From positions 2,617,990-2,681,989 of the forward strand of contig NZ_CP022463.1 of NCBI RefSeq assembly GCF_002224485.1: 64,000 bases of DNA, read 5' to 3'. Position 1 is the stretch's first letter. Every line of letters starts with the position of its first letter. Made by a program: the position numbers and the translations under genes. Origin of the DNA: Sinomonas sp. R1AF57 (GTDB taxonomy: Bacteria > Actinomycetota > Actinomycetes > Actinomycetales > Micrococcaceae). The notes under the pieces were generated by a model. It ran no database searches. It was not told the origin of the DNA and saw only the letters and a program-made list of their open reading frames with translations. This document shows, piece after piece, positions 1-9,494 of the stretch.

Positions 1-9
1 GCCACATCC

Positions 10-67
10 GGTGACCTCGGGCACAGACGGGGTGACCTCGGGCGCAGACGAGGTGACCTCGGCGGCG
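10..67. repeat. 21-bp tandem repeat at the 3' end of the DHA2 exporter gene
   Basis: The core GTGACCTCGG recurs at 11, 32 and 53, an exact 21-bp period, giving about 2.7 copies that stop just outside the stop codon of the exporter gene (which ends at 73). The same unit, inverted and also with a 21-bp period, recurs at 58384-58439. This looks like a dispersed intergenic repeat; its function is unknown. Confidence 0.75.
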
Positions 68-72
68 TGGCG

Positions 73-1560
73 TCAGCGCGGGGCGGGCTGCTTCGGCGCC
101 GAAGCCGGCTTCGGCGCTGCGGGCACCTTGACGAAGAAGAACGCGACGGCGAACCCGACGAGCACCACCGCTGCCGGCAGGAGCACCGACTGGCCCATCG
201 CCGCCGAGAAGGGCGCATGCAGCATGGGCGGCAGCGCCGCCCCGGCGAAATCACCGGCCGGGCCGGACTGGCCGCCGCCGGGCATCTCGGCCGCAAGGCG
301 CGCCTGGATGAGGGCCGCGATCGCCGCGGACCCGAGGACTGCCCCGATCTGGCGGGTCGTGTTGTAGATCCCGGAACCCGCGCCGGCCAACTGCGGCGGG
401 AGGCTGCGCGTGGCGAGGGTCGCGAGCGGTCCCCACAGCCCCGCGTTCGCGAGGCCGACGACCGCGCTCGGGATGAGCAGAGCCCAGATCGGCATGTCCG
501 GGGTCAGGAGGACGGCGTAGAGCACGAGTCCGAACGCGAAGACCAGCATCCCGCCGATGTTCATGATCTTCGCGTACCCGCGGTCCACGAGCTTGCCCCC
601 GACGGGTGCCAGCGCTCCGGACAGCACCGCCAGCGGGATCATCATGAGGGCCGACTGGGTCGGCGTCATGCCGCGCACCAGCTGGTAGTAGAAGATCGTC
701 GGCAGCCCGAACGACGTCACAGCGAAGCCCACCGTCGTGATGCCGACGTTCGCGAGGGTGAAGTTGCGGTCCCTGAACAGGCCAAGCGGCACGAGCGGCT
801 CCGCCCGGTTGCGCCACTGCCACACGACGAAGAGCGCCATGACAACCACGCCGGCGACGATCAGCTCCCAGACCGTGAGCGGCCCGGAGATCGCGCCCCA
901 CGAGTAGGTCTGGCCCTCCTGGATGCCGAAGACGAGCAGGAACATGCCGACGCCGCTCAGCACGACGCCGAGCCAGTCGAAGCGGTGCGCGTGGGTCGCC
1001 AGGCGCGGGACGAGCCGCGCCGCGAGGAGGAAGCCGACGACGCCGACCGGGACGTTGATGAAGAACACCCACTCCCAGCCGGCCCCGTCCACGAGGAGGC
1101 CGCCCAGGATCGGGCCGACAAGCATCGCGACGCCCGCCGTCGAGCCCCAGATCGCCATCGCGGAGCCCCGGCGCTCCGGCGGGAAGATGCGCGTGATGAC
1201 GGCCATGGTCTGGGGCGTCATGAGCGACGCGCCGAGCCCCTGCACCACGCGGGCAGCGATGAGCGAGCCCACGCTCCCCGAGAGGCCGCACCACAGCGAG
1301 GCGAGGGTGAAGACCACGAGCCCGCCCAGGTACATGTTCTTCGGGCCGAACCGGTCCCCGAGGCGGCCGGTGATGAGCAGCGGCACGGCGTACGCGAGCA
1401 GGTAGGCGCTCGTGACCCAGATGACCGCGTTGATGTCCGCCCCGAGCGCCCGCATGATCGCGGGGTTCGCCACCGACACGATGGTCGTGTCGATGAGGAT
1501 CATGAAGAACCCGATGACGAGGGACCAGAGGGCGGCCCACGGCCGTTCGACGTTTTCCAC
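73..1560 (-). CDS. DHA2-family MFS multidrug exporter (14-TM type)
   Basis: A 495-residue, very hydrophobic protein of EmrB/QacA type. The N-terminal helix carries the family's membrane-embedded acidic motif, FMILIDTTIVSVANP (about residues 19-33). The loop LITGRLGDRFGPKN (about 61-74) is MFS motif A, and GPILGGLLVDGAGWEWVFFINVP (about 149-171, read as GPxLGG...W.FFINVP) is the DHA2 motif C region. Family members are proton-driven inner-membrane exporters of drugs and cationic compounds; the substrate cannot be read from sequence. The start is GTG. The gene follows the giant repeat protein on the same strand after 68 bases, so they may be co-transcribed. No adjacent regulator is seen inside the window. 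Confidence 0.9.
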   Translation of the reverse strand: MENVERPWAALWSLVIGFFMILIDTTIVSVANPAIMRALGADINAVIWVTSAYLLAYAVPLLITGRLGDRFGPKNMYLGGLVVFTLASLWCGLSGSVGSLIAARVVQGLGASLMTPQTMAVITRIFPPERRGSAMAIWGSTAGVAMLVGPILGGLLVDGAGWEWVFFINVPVGVVGFLLAARLVPRLATHAHRFDWLGVVLSGVGMFLLVFGIQEGQTYSWGAISGPLTVWELIVAGVVVMALFVVWQWRNRAEPLVPLGLFRDRNFTLANVGITTVGFAVTSFGLPTIFYYQLVRGMTPTQSALMMIPLAVLSGALAPVGGKLVDRGYAKIMNIGGMLVFAFGLVLYAVLLTPDMPIWALLIPSAVVGLANAGLWGPLATLATRSLPPQLAGAGSGIYNTTRQIGAVLGSAAIAALIQARLAAEMPGGGQSGPAGDFAGAALPPMLHAPFSAAMGQSVLLPAAVVLVGFAVAFFFVKVPAAPKPASAPKQPAPR

Positions 1561-1628
1561 CGGACAAGGGTCTCACTTCTTCAGGACAGTGTGTGTCCTC
1601 AAGAGTTCGCCCGTGGCGAGAACCACAG

Positions 1629-4600
1629 CTACCACGTGTTGTTGTTGGTCCTCGCGCGCCCGCCCTTGCCGTCGTCGACCACTGCCCAGCCGTTGGACCA
1701 TGGGTTGATCGAGTCCTTGCCCAGGAAGCAGTACTGGTTGTTGCGGAAGTAGCCGTTGCCGTCCGTGGTGTCCCAGTACTCGGCGAAGACGTGCGGGTTG
1801 GGCGCGGAGTCGATGTAGCACTGCACGTGCACCCTCGTGTTGGGGTGGAAGTTCCGGCCCGTGACGTCGAAGTACCAGCACGCATTGGACGTGCACTGGG
1901 GGTCGTTGGCCCGTGGGCCCTGAGCCAGCGTCGCCGAGGGCGACGCCGTGCGGGCCGAGTCCGACTTCGTGGAGCAGTTCGTGGGCTCCCCCTGCACACA
2001 GGCCCTGACCGTGATCGAGTGCGCCTCGTCCGGCCCGCTGCCCACGGTCGCGGCGCCGTCGTTGGCGACCTGGCCGCCGTCGATCGTCACCGTCACGTTC
2101 GTGGGCCGCCCGTTGTCGTAGCCGCCGGTGTTCCACGTCATGTTGACCCGGATGCCGTTCTGGGCGGCGCTGGCGACAGGCGTCTGCGGCCGGCCGTAGG
2201 GGTTGGCTGCGTCGCTGTTGCCGTTCGGGCCCGGACCCGCCGAGTTCACGGCGCGCACCATGAACGAGTAGTTCGTCCCGTTCGCCAGGCCCCCGACCAC
2301 CCGGCTCGCGGCCAGGTTCTGCCAGCCGCCGCCGTTGACGGCGTACTGGTAGCCGGAGATCGCGTCGCCGTTGTCGGCCGGCGCGGTGAAGGCGAGCTTC
2401 ACCTGATGCCCGTCGCCGGTGGTGTCGTAGGGCGTCGCCGACAAGGTGGTCACGGCGCCGGGCCGGCCGTAGGGCGTCACCGCGTTGCTCCGTGCCCCCT
2501 CCGGCGAGGATCCCACCTTGTTCGAGGACACGACGGAGAACGTGTAGCTGGACGAGTTGTCGAGGCCGGTGACCTGCAGGGACGTCTGCGCAGTCTGCGC
2601 GGTCGTCTTCTCGAGCACTCCGTTCCGGTAGACCTTCACGGCATATCCGGTGACCGGCTCGCCGTTGCTCTTGAGCGGCTCCGAGGCCCAGGTGACGTCG
2701 ACGGCGCCGCCGTTGACGGCCGACGTCGTGCGGGCCGCCTGGGGTGCCGCGGGCGCCAGCGGTGGCCCGGCCGGCTTGGCGGCGGCCGAGAGCGCGGACC
2801 AGTCCGACGGGTCCTTCGCGCCGTTCTTCGCCTGGATCCGTGCCCGGTACTCGACGCCGTTGGTCAGGCCGTCCCACGTGAGCTGGGTGACCGGGCCGAC
2901 GGTCTTCCGCTGGAGGCCCTGCGACGAGGACAGCTCGATGGTGTAGCTCTGGATCGGGGTGCCCTCGTTCGCGGGGGCCGTCCAGGCCATCGAGATCGTC
3001 CTGTCTCCGCGCGTCAGCACGGGCGCCGCAGGGGCCGCGGGCTTGGCGTCCGGAGTCACGGGGGCGGAAGCAGGGCCGGGCGCGGAGGGCCCGACTGCGT
3101 TGACCGCGATGACCGTGAACGTGTACTGGGTCCCGTTCGTCAGCCCGCCGATGGTGCACGTGTTGGTCGGGCAGTCCTGGCTCCCGCCGGCGAAGCCGAC
3201 CTTGTAGCCGGTGATCTCGGCGCCGTTGTTGGCCGGCGGAGCCCAGTGGAGGACCACCTGACGGCTCGACATGCTGTCGACGACGGGCGCGCTCGGCGCG
3301 TCGGGCCTGTCGCGGACGGTGACCGTGAACTGCCCCTCCACCTCGCGGTCGCCGTCCCCGGTGGCGTCCTGGATGCGGTAGGAGCCAGTGAGCTGGCCGT
3401 GGAAGCCCGCGGCGGGGGTCACGACGACGCGGTCGCCGTCCACCCGCGCGCTCCCCCCACCGGAGCCGACAGCGGCGTTCAGGAGCCGCAGCGGCTTGTC
3501 CGGGAAGGGGTTGGCGTCGTTGGCGAGTACGGGGATGTCGACCGGCTTGCCGGCCTGCGCTTCAGGCACCGCGTCGGGATTGGCGACGGCGAGCGGCCGC
3601 GTCGAGCGGACGACGCGCACCTCGACGGCCCCGGAGACCTTGCCGCCGCGGCCGTCGTCGACCTCGACGCCGACCTGCCCCGCGGCGCCGCGTTGGGCGC
3701 TCCCGGCCTTGGCGACGAGGACCGAGCCGTCGAGGCTGACGTCCACCCCTTCGGGCGCGCCGCCCGTGAGGCGGAAGGACATGCGGTCCATGTCGCCCGG
3801 GTCGGGGTCCGTCGTGGCAGCGCGGAGGTCCAGCCGCGCCCCTTCCTCGCCCTGCGCCGTCTCGAGCACGCTCGTCGCGAATGTGGGCGCGGTGTTGGGC
3901 TTGTCGGCGGTCGGCTCGACATCGAGCGGGATGGTCAGGACGCTCTTGAGGCCCTCGGGGTCGTCGGGGCCGGAGCCGTCCGTGACCTCGAAGGTGATCG
4001 AGGCCCGGCCGCCGTAGTCCTTGCGCGCCGCGTACCGGAGGGTGCCGGCGTCCTTCACGAGCGGCTGCCCGTCGGAGGCGATGGCGGTGACCCCAGCCTC
4101 GGTCGTGATCCGCGGCGCGCGGCCGGGACGCACCGTGACGTAGTCGCCGAGCTTCAGCTCGATCGGCTCGCCGGCCTTGGCGTGGACGGGAGTCAGGGTC
4201 TTCAGGACCGGGCGCTGGTCGCGCAGGCCGGGGACCCAGATGATGGCCGTCGAGGAGAGCCCGTCCACGTCCGTGACGGTGTACGGGATGGCCTGCGGCT
4301 GCTGGGCCAGCGCGACGTTCACGGTCCGCCCGTTCACGGTGGTCCCGGCCGCGGCTGCACTGGCCGGGACCTCGACCCTGAGGTCGCCTGCCACGCCGTC
4401 GGGGTCCTCGTCGTTCTTCAGGACGTCCACGGCGAACGTCGTCCTGCCCGCGACGTCCATGGCGTTGACCCGGTCGTCCCGGGCGATCGGCGCCTTGAGC
4501 TCCGCCTCGGGGCTGACGTCGACGATGATGCTGCCGATCGCGCGGCCGCCGCGCCCGTCGTCGACCGTGTAGCGGACCGTAGCCGTGCCGGGCACGGCCG

Positions 4601-7600
4601 GGGCGGTGACGACGACGCGGCCCTGGTCGGCCCGTGCGGCCGCCCCGTCCGGGACCTCGAAGCCGTCGGAGACGAGGCGGACCGTGTCGCCGTCGGGATC
4701 GGTGTCGTTGGCCAGGGCGTCGACGGACACCGGTCGGCCGGGACGGACCGAGACCTTGTCGTCCCCAGGGATCGGAGCCTGGTTCCTGTTCGGGGTGGCG
4801 GCGACGCCGACGAGCACCGTCGCGACGCCGCGGCCGCCGTAGCGGTCCTCCACGACGTACGTGAAGGTGTCCTTGCCGTAGGCGTTGTTCGCCGCACTGT
4901 ACTCGATGTACCCGTCCTTGACGATCGCGGTGCCGAGGGCGGGCGGCTTCTCGATGCCGGTGATGGTGACGGAGTCGCCGTCGGGGTCCACGCCGTCCAG
5001 CGGCACGGCGACCTTCGCGGTGTGGCCGGCGAGGACGCGGGCGGTGAGGTTCTTCGGCACGGGCATGGCGTTCTGGGCGGGGTCGTCCGCGCGGATGGTG
5101 ATCGTGACCTTCGCGGAGTCCTTCTGGCCCGCGGGGTCGACGACCTCGTAGATGCCGTAGACGGTCCCGGGGTTCGGGCCGGCGGAGAAGCGCAGGGTGT
5201 CCTGGTCCACGAAGAGGTGCCCCGTGGCCGCGTCCGGGACCTCGACGAGCTTCGGGCTGAGGGTGATGGGGGCGCCGTTGGGGTGGGAGTCGTTGGCGAG
5301 GACGGGGATCGTCACGGTGTCTCCCGCACGGACCACCACCTCGTCGCCCTTCGCCACGGGCGGCTCGAGCTTGGCCGGCTGCGGCACGGGCGTCACGGTC
5401 ACGGTCGAGCTCGCCGTCTTGTCCCCGTTGGAGACGACGTAGCCGATCGAGAGGGGCTCCTTGAGGCCGCGGGTGTCCGTGATCTTCAGGATCGCGTGGT
5501 TGATGACGGAGACCGTGATGGGCGCGTCGGAGGGCAGCGAGATCGACTGCACGACGAGGACGCCTCCCGCGGGGTCGGTGTCGTTCGCGAGCGGGTCGAC
5601 GAGCACGCTCCCGCCCGTGGGCAGGAGCCCGACGTCGCGCACGGCCACGGGCGCGCCGCCGTCGGTCTTCGCCGCCTCGACGTCGATGCGCACGAGGCCC
5701 TGCGCCGTCGCGGAGCCGTTCGAGGCGAGGTAGACGGCGTAGTACACCTTGGGCTCGGCCGCCTGGGCCGAGAAGGTGCCGTCCTCGGAGTTCATGACGA
5801 TATCGAGCCCGGCGACGGGTTCCACCCGCAGGAGCCGCAGGCCCTTGCCGGAGGGGTCGATGTCGTTCGCGAGCGGGGAGACCACGATCGGCTCGCCGAC
5901 TCCGGTGCGGACGTGGTCCGGCGTGGTCTGCGGGGGCAGGCTCCCGACTGCGCGGACGTCCGCGGAGATCGTGGCCTCGGTGACGTCGCGGCCGTCGGAG
6001 ACGCGCACGCGGATCTCCTTCTTGCCCAGGCCCAGGCCGCCGTCCGTGAAGACGACCGTGCCGTCGGCCTGGAAGCGGACCGAGTCCCCGGGGGCGGGGG
6101 TGCTCGCGCCAGCGAGGAAGAGCTCGTCGCCATCGGGGTCGACGAAGTCCCCGAGGATGTTCTGCGAGACCGTGCTGCCCTGTTCGACGGCGATCGTGTT
6201 CGCGCGCAGCTGGCGGGGCGCGGCATTCGACGACCCGTCCCGCACCGTGAGGTTGACCCGGGCGGAGGCCGCGCCCCCGCGGCCGTCGGCGACCTCGTAC
6301 TCGAACGCGTCGCTGCCCGTGGCGCCGGCGTTGACAACGATCTGCAGGGCAGCCCCGTTGAAGATCGGCTGCACCTGGCCGATCCGCGCCGCCGTGCCCG
6401 TGGGCCGAACGGTGAGGACGTCCCCGTCGGGGTCCGTGTCGTTCAGCAGGATGGGGAGGATCACGGTCCGGCCCGGGCGCACGCCGAAGTCGTCCGGCAT
6501 GGCGGTGGGGGGCCTGTTCTCCTCGGTCCGGTCCGGCAGCTCCTTCTGGAGCATGATCTCGGCGGAGTCCTCCTTGTCCCCGTCCTTGGTCTGCTTCTGC
6601 GGGACGATCTCCTGCCAGTTGTTCACGAGCTGCATCTGCTCGGTCACGAGCCACACGTTGCCCCCGCGGACGTCGTTGAGCACCACGATGTCGCGGTTGA
6701 CCCGGAACACGAGCTCGGAGTCCGGCTTGGCGGAGGGGATGTCCTTGGTCTCGGTCTGGCCGCCGCAGTCGCGCACGTACACGCCCGTCCCGGACCACGC
6801 GGCGTGGACGCAGCCGCCCTGCTGGACCGGGCGCGCTGGCAGGCCGGGCCGGCCCTGGGCGGCGTCGAGCTGCCGGCCGGCACCCCCGCCGAGCGGCATG
6901 AGCACCAGGGCCTTCGCCGTCGCGACGGCGACGCTTCCGGCCGCGGGCCCGGACTGCTGCAGCTGCGCGTTGCGGAAGTCGTCGCGCTGGACCTTCTGCC
7001 CGCCGGGGAGCAGGAGCGTCCCGCTGCCGGGATCGAGCACGACGGCGTCGCTCCCCACGGTGGCGATCTGCACCTTCGCGTTGGGGGCCAGGCCGTCGAC
7101 CGTGGTGAACGTGGCCTCGCGGCCCTCGGGGATGCGCACGATCTCGCTGCGGGCCGGCGAGACCGCGACGACCTCGTTCTCGGACGAGACAGTCGCGACG
7201 GCGCCGGGGACGTCCTGCGCGCTGGGCTCCGTCGACTCGGGGTTGAACCCCGAGAGCCGTTCGAGCGGGAGGGCCCACACACGGCCCGTGCCCGGGTCGG
7301 CGAGCGCCGCCGTCGTGCTCCCGAACGCCGCGGTCCCGGTGCCGCTGAACGGGAGGTCACCGCTGAGGCGCACCTCGGCCGAGTCGACGGGGCTCAGGGT
7401 GGCGACGCCCTTGTCCTGGACGGCCACCGAGCGTGCCTGCTGGACGACGTCGAAGGTCTTGGAGCGGGCGGCCACGCCGCCGTCGAGGACCTTGGAGGAG
7501 AAGTTGAGGTGGCCTGCCATGTTCATGGAGCCGTTGGTGACCCAGACGCCGCCGTCGTTGAGGTCCGCGGAGACGGACCTGAAGCCCGGGTACAGGATCG

Positions 7601-7733
7601 CGGCGGTGACGAGGACCGCCCCCACGCACGCCATCGCAATGGCAGTCACAATGCGCGGCGCGTGCTGGCGCAGCCCCCCGGCTCGTCGCAAAGCGGTCCC
7701 CCCGTCAGTCGCGCCGGCCAGCGCACGGCGCAC
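1629..7733 (-). CDS. Giant membrane-anchored protein: propeller-like domain, about 11 cadherin/Big_9-like repeats, 5 fibronectin III repeats
   Basis: The protein has 2034 residues. Residues about 28-50 form a single membrane anchor (IVTAIAMACVGAVLVTAAIL) after a short basic N-terminus, so the rest is extracytoplasmic. Residues about 55-390 have VWVTNG/VVVLND-type strands suggesting a beta-propeller. From about 395 there are roughly eleven repeats with signatures such as VLANDTDPDGD (Ig/cadherin-like, probably calcium-binding), then about five FN3 repeats (PPANNGAEITGYKV, APANEGTPIQSYTI). A distinct C-terminal domain of about 95 residues is rich in Cys and aromatics and ends NNNTW. Such proteins in actinobacteria usually lead a MoxR-DUF58-transglutaminase cluster; here the next gene is an MFS exporter. 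A cell-surface scaffold or adhesion role is inferred. Confidence 0.85.
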   Translation of the reverse strand: MRRALAGATDGGTALRRAGGLRQHAPRIVTAIAMACVGAVLVTAAILYPGFRSVSADLNDGGVWVTNGSMNMAGHLNFSSKVLDGGVAARSKTFDVVQQARSVAVQDKGVATLSPVDSAEVRLSGDLPFSGTGTAAFGSTTAALADPGTGRVWALPLERLSGFNPESTEPSAQDVPGAVATVSSENEVVAVSPARSEIVRIPEGREATFTTVDGLAPNAKVQIATVGSDAVVLDPGSGTLLLPGGQKVQRDDFRNAQLQQSGPAAGSVAVATAKALVLMPLGGGAGRQLDAAQGRPGLPARPVQQGGCVHAAWSGTGVYVRDCGGQTETKDIPSAKPDSELVFRVNRDIVVLNDVRGGNVWLVTEQMQLVNNWQEIVPQKQTKDGDKEDSAEIMLQKELPDRTEENRPPTAMPDDFGVRPGRTVILPILLNDTDPDGDVLTVRPTGTAARIGQVQPIFNGAALQIVVNAGATGSDAFEYEVADGRGGAASARVNLTVRDGSSNAAPRQLRANTIAVEQGSTVSQNILGDFVDPDGDELFLAGASTPAPGDSVRFQADGTVVFTDGGLGLGKKEIRVRVSDGRDVTEATISADVRAVGSLPPQTTPDHVRTGVGEPIVVSPLANDIDPSGKGLRLLRVEPVAGLDIVMNSEDGTFSAQAAEPKVYYAVYLASNGSATAQGLVRIDVEAAKTDGGAPVAVRDVGLLPTGGSVLVDPLANDTDPAGGVLVVQSISLPSDAPITVSVINHAILKITDTRGLKEPLSIGYVVSNGDKTASSTVTVTPVPQPAKLEPPVAKGDEVVVRAGDTVTIPVLANDSHPNGAPITLSPKLVEVPDAATGHLFVDQDTLRFSAGPNPGTVYGIYEVVDPAGQKDSAKVTITIRADDPAQNAMPVPKNLTARVLAGHTAKVAVPLDGVDPDGDSVTITGIEKPPALGTAIVKDGYIEYSAANNAYGKDTFTYVVEDRYGGRGVATVLVGVAATPNRNQAPIPGDDKVSVRPGRPVSVDALANDTDPDGDTVRLVSDGFEVPDGAAARADQGRVVVTAPAVPGTATVRYTVDDGRGGRAIGSIIVDVSPEAELKAPIARDDRVNAMDVAGRTTFAVDVLKNDEDPDGVAGDLRVEVPASAAAAGTTVNGRTVNVALAQQPQAIPYTVTDVDGLSSTAIIWVPGLRDQRPVLKTLTPVHAKAGEPIELKLGDYVTVRPGRAPRITTEAGVTAIASDGQPLVKDAGTLRYAARKDYGGRASITFEVTDGSGPDDPEGLKSVLTIPLDVEPTADKPNTAPTFATSVLETAQGEEGARLDLRAATTDPDPGDMDRMSFRLTGGAPEGVDVSLDGSVLVAKAGSAQRGAAGQVGVEVDDGRGGKVSGAVEVRVVRSTRPLAVANPDAVPEAQAGKPVDIPVLANDANPFPDKPLRLLNAAVGSGGGSARVDGDRVVVTPAAGFHGQLTGSYRIQDATGDGDREVEGQFTVTVRDRPDAPSAPVVDSMSSRQVVLHWAPPANNGAEITGYKVGFAGGSQDCPTNTCTIGGLTNGTQYTFTVIAVNAVGPSAPGPASAPVTPDAKPAAPAAPVLTRGDRTISMAWTAPANEGTPIQSYTIELSSSQGLQRKTVGPVTQLTWDGLTNGVEYRARIQAKNGAKDPSDWSALSAAAKPAGPPLAPAAPQAARTTSAVNGGAVDVTWASEPLKSNGEPVTGYAVKVYRNGVLEKTTAQTAQTSLQVTGLDNSSSYTFSVVSSNKVGSSPEGARSNAVTPYGRPGAVTTLSATPYDTTGDGHQVKLAFTAPADNGDAISGYQYAVNGGGWQNLAASRVVGGLANGTNYSFMVRAVNSAGPGPNGNSDAANPYGRPQTPVASAAQNGIRVNMTWNTGGYDNGRPTNVTVTIDGGQVANDGAATVGSGPDEAHSITVRACVQGEPTNCSTKSDSARTASPSATLAQGPRANDPQCTSNACWYFDVTGRNFHPNTRVHVQCYIDSAPNPHVFAEYWDTTDGNGYFRNNQYCFLGKDSINPWSNGWAVVDDGKGGRARTNNNTW

Positions 7734-7889
7734 TGGTCCCGGTTCCGCGAGATGTCAGCCGCCGGGCCTCCCCGAGAGGCGCAGCGGCACCCCCCGAGGG
7801 TAGCGCACCTGTCCGGCGCGTCCCCAGCCGACGGGGAGAACTCCCCATGCCCCGGGCCCGAGGGCAGACCGGGGAGGACGGGGAACCGG

Positions 7890-8300
7890 TCAGCCGGCCG
7901 TCCCGAACCGGTCGAGGAGGTCGGACCGGCCGAACATGTGGGCCGCCTGGCGCGCGGACGGAGTGCCCGCATCCGGGCTCGCGCCGAGGGCGAGCAGGGC
8001 GTCCACGACGTCCCCGTAGTCCTTGAACACCGCTCCCGCGAGCGGGGTCTGGCCGCGGTCGTTCACGGCCTCGACGTCGGCGCCCCGCTCCCCCAGCAGC
8101 CGGACCGCGCCCGCGTGGCCGTGGTAGGCGGCCAGCATCACGAGCGTGTCGCCGGACTGGTTGGCGAGCGACGCCGGCGCCCCGGCGTCGAGGTACGCGC
8201 GCAGCGTGGCCTCGTCCCCGGCCCGTGCTGCATCGAAGAGCCCGCTGGCGAGGGCGATGACGTCGTCGTCGGGCGCGGGGGCGTGGTTGTTCTCGCTCAT
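7890..8300 (-). CDS. Ankyrin-repeat protein
   Basis: A 136-residue protein built from about three to four ankyrin units: the motifs GDTLVMLAAYHGHAGAVRLL and GQTPLAGAVFKDYGDVVDAL match the ankyrin pattern G.TPL..A...G...V..LL. No signal peptide or membrane segment is visible, so it is probably cytoplasmic and binds a protein partner. The ATG overlaps the stop of the upstream YgfZ-type gene by four bases (ATGA, 8297-8300), so the two are translationally coupled; this suggests a shared job but does not prove it. An alternative reading through to a much earlier start in this frame is antisense-like shadow sequence within the YgfZ gene. Confidence 0.88.
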   Translation of the reverse strand: MSENNHAPAPDDDVIALASGLFDAARAGDEATLRAYLDAGAPASLANQSGDTLVMLAAYHGHAGAVRLLGERGADVEAVNDRGQTPLAGAVFKDYGDVVDALLALGASPDAGTPSARQAAHMFGRSDLLDRFGTAG

Positions 8301-9445
8301 GCGTTCCTCCTGAGGAGTCCTGTGGGCCGGCCGACGACCTGGCCGGCGTCCGGGGCGACGATGAGTTCCTGGGCTGCCGCGTAGTCCTCGCCCTCCGCTT
8401 CGCCGCGCACCACGAGGGTCGCTGCCGGGTCCACGGACCTCTTGAGCACGGCGAGGGCGATCGGCCCCATCTCGTAGTGCAGCGCGGCCGAGGTGACCTG
8501 CCCGACCTGGCGCGCGCCGGCGTCGTTCGCCGCCCCGCCTGCCGAGGCGAACACGGGGCTGCCGACGGCCGGGAGCGTGTGCCCGGAGCCGTCGAGCTGG
8601 AGCATCGTGAGCCGCCGCGGCGGGTGGCCGAGGTTGTGCACGCGCGCGACCGTCTCCTGGCCTTTGTAGCAGCCCTTCGCCAGGTGCACGGCGGTGCGGA
8701 GGAGGTCGAGCTCGTGGGGGATGGTGCGCTCGTCGGTCTCGAGGCCCCAGCGCGGCCTCCATGCGGCGATGCGCAGCGCCTCGGACGCCATGGCACCGGC
8801 CAGCCCGACGCCGTCGGCCTCCAGCGCGGCGACCGCGTCCTGGAGCCGCGCACGCTCGACGACGTGCTCGAACCACGGGCGGTCGAGGCCGGGATGGCGG
8901 TCCTCGCCGACCACGGCGTAGGAGTAGCCGCCGGGGGCCACGTGCGGCCAGGGGTCTGCCCAGGTCAGCGGCGCGCCGCCGGGGCCGAAGGGGTCGAGCG
9001 CGGCGAAGCGGCGAGTGCCGGCCAGCACGGCCCACGCGTCGGTCGCGTCCTCGACCTCGACGCGGAGCATGAACTTCATCGAGGTGAGCCAGGCCGCGAG
9101 GCCGGGGGCCTCGGCGTCCTCGACGAGGAGCCACGCGCGCTCGCCGTCGTCGACGATCCGCGCGTCGTACTCGATGCGGCCCTGGACGCTCAGGAGGAGC
9201 AGCTCACTGGACACACCCGGGGGCAGGGACGCGACCTGCTGGGAGGAGAGCGTCGTCAGCCACGAGAGGCGGTCCGGGCCGGAGACGGTGACGATGCCGC
9301 GGTGGGAGAGGTCGACGGCGGCGCGGCCTGCGGCGAGTTCCCGCTGCTCCCGCAGCGGATCGCCGTAGTGCGCCGCGACGCCCGCGTCGGCGCCGCCGGC
9401 TTCGACCGCACCGGGACGGGCGAGCAGGGGGGATGAAGAAGTCAT
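8297..9445 (-). CDS. ygfZ: YgfZ/GcvT-type folate-binding protein
   Basis: A 382-residue protein of the aminomethyltransferase fold. The region AVDLSHRGIVTVSGPDRLSWL near residue 45 is the GcvT-like start, and KGCYKGQETVAR (about 270-281) is the YgfZ signature K-G-C-Y-x-G-Q-E with its conserved Cys. YgfZ proteins bind tetrahydrofolate and help maintain or repair Fe-S enzymes; family knowledge, not shown here. The ATG at 9445 is preferred over an in-frame start 39 bases upstream because a GGAA stands about 8 bases before it and the family begins near here. It is coupled to the ankyrin gene downstream. Confidence 0.9.
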   Translation of the reverse strand: MTSSSPLLARPGAVEAGGADAGVAAHYGDPLREQRELAAGRAAVDLSHRGIVTVSGPDRLSWLTTLSSQQVASLPPGVSSELLLLSVQGRIEYDARIVDDGERAWLLVEDAEAPGLAAWLTSMKFMLRVEVEDATDAWAVLAGTRRFAALDPFGPGGAPLTWADPWPHVAPGGYSYAVVGEDRHPGLDRPWFEHVVERARLQDAVAALEADGVGLAGAMASEALRIAAWRPRWGLETDERTIPHELDLLRTAVHLAKGCYKGQETVARVHNLGHPPRRLTMLQLDGSGHTLPAVGSPVFASAGGAANDAGARQVGQVTSAALHYEMGPIALAVLKRSVDPAATLVVRGEAEGEDYAAAQELIVAPDAGQVVGRPTGLLRRNA

Positions 9446-9494
9446 ATCCGTTCCAACGCCTCGGGGGCCGATTTCACTCCACACCCTCCGCAGG

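Noticed and set aside
1593-8384. A 2263-codon open frame on the plus strand across the giant protein gene
   Set aside because: It is antisense to the giant protein; its translation is Arg/Asp/Val/Gly-rich with no domain, as expected for a GC-rich gene read on the wrong strand.
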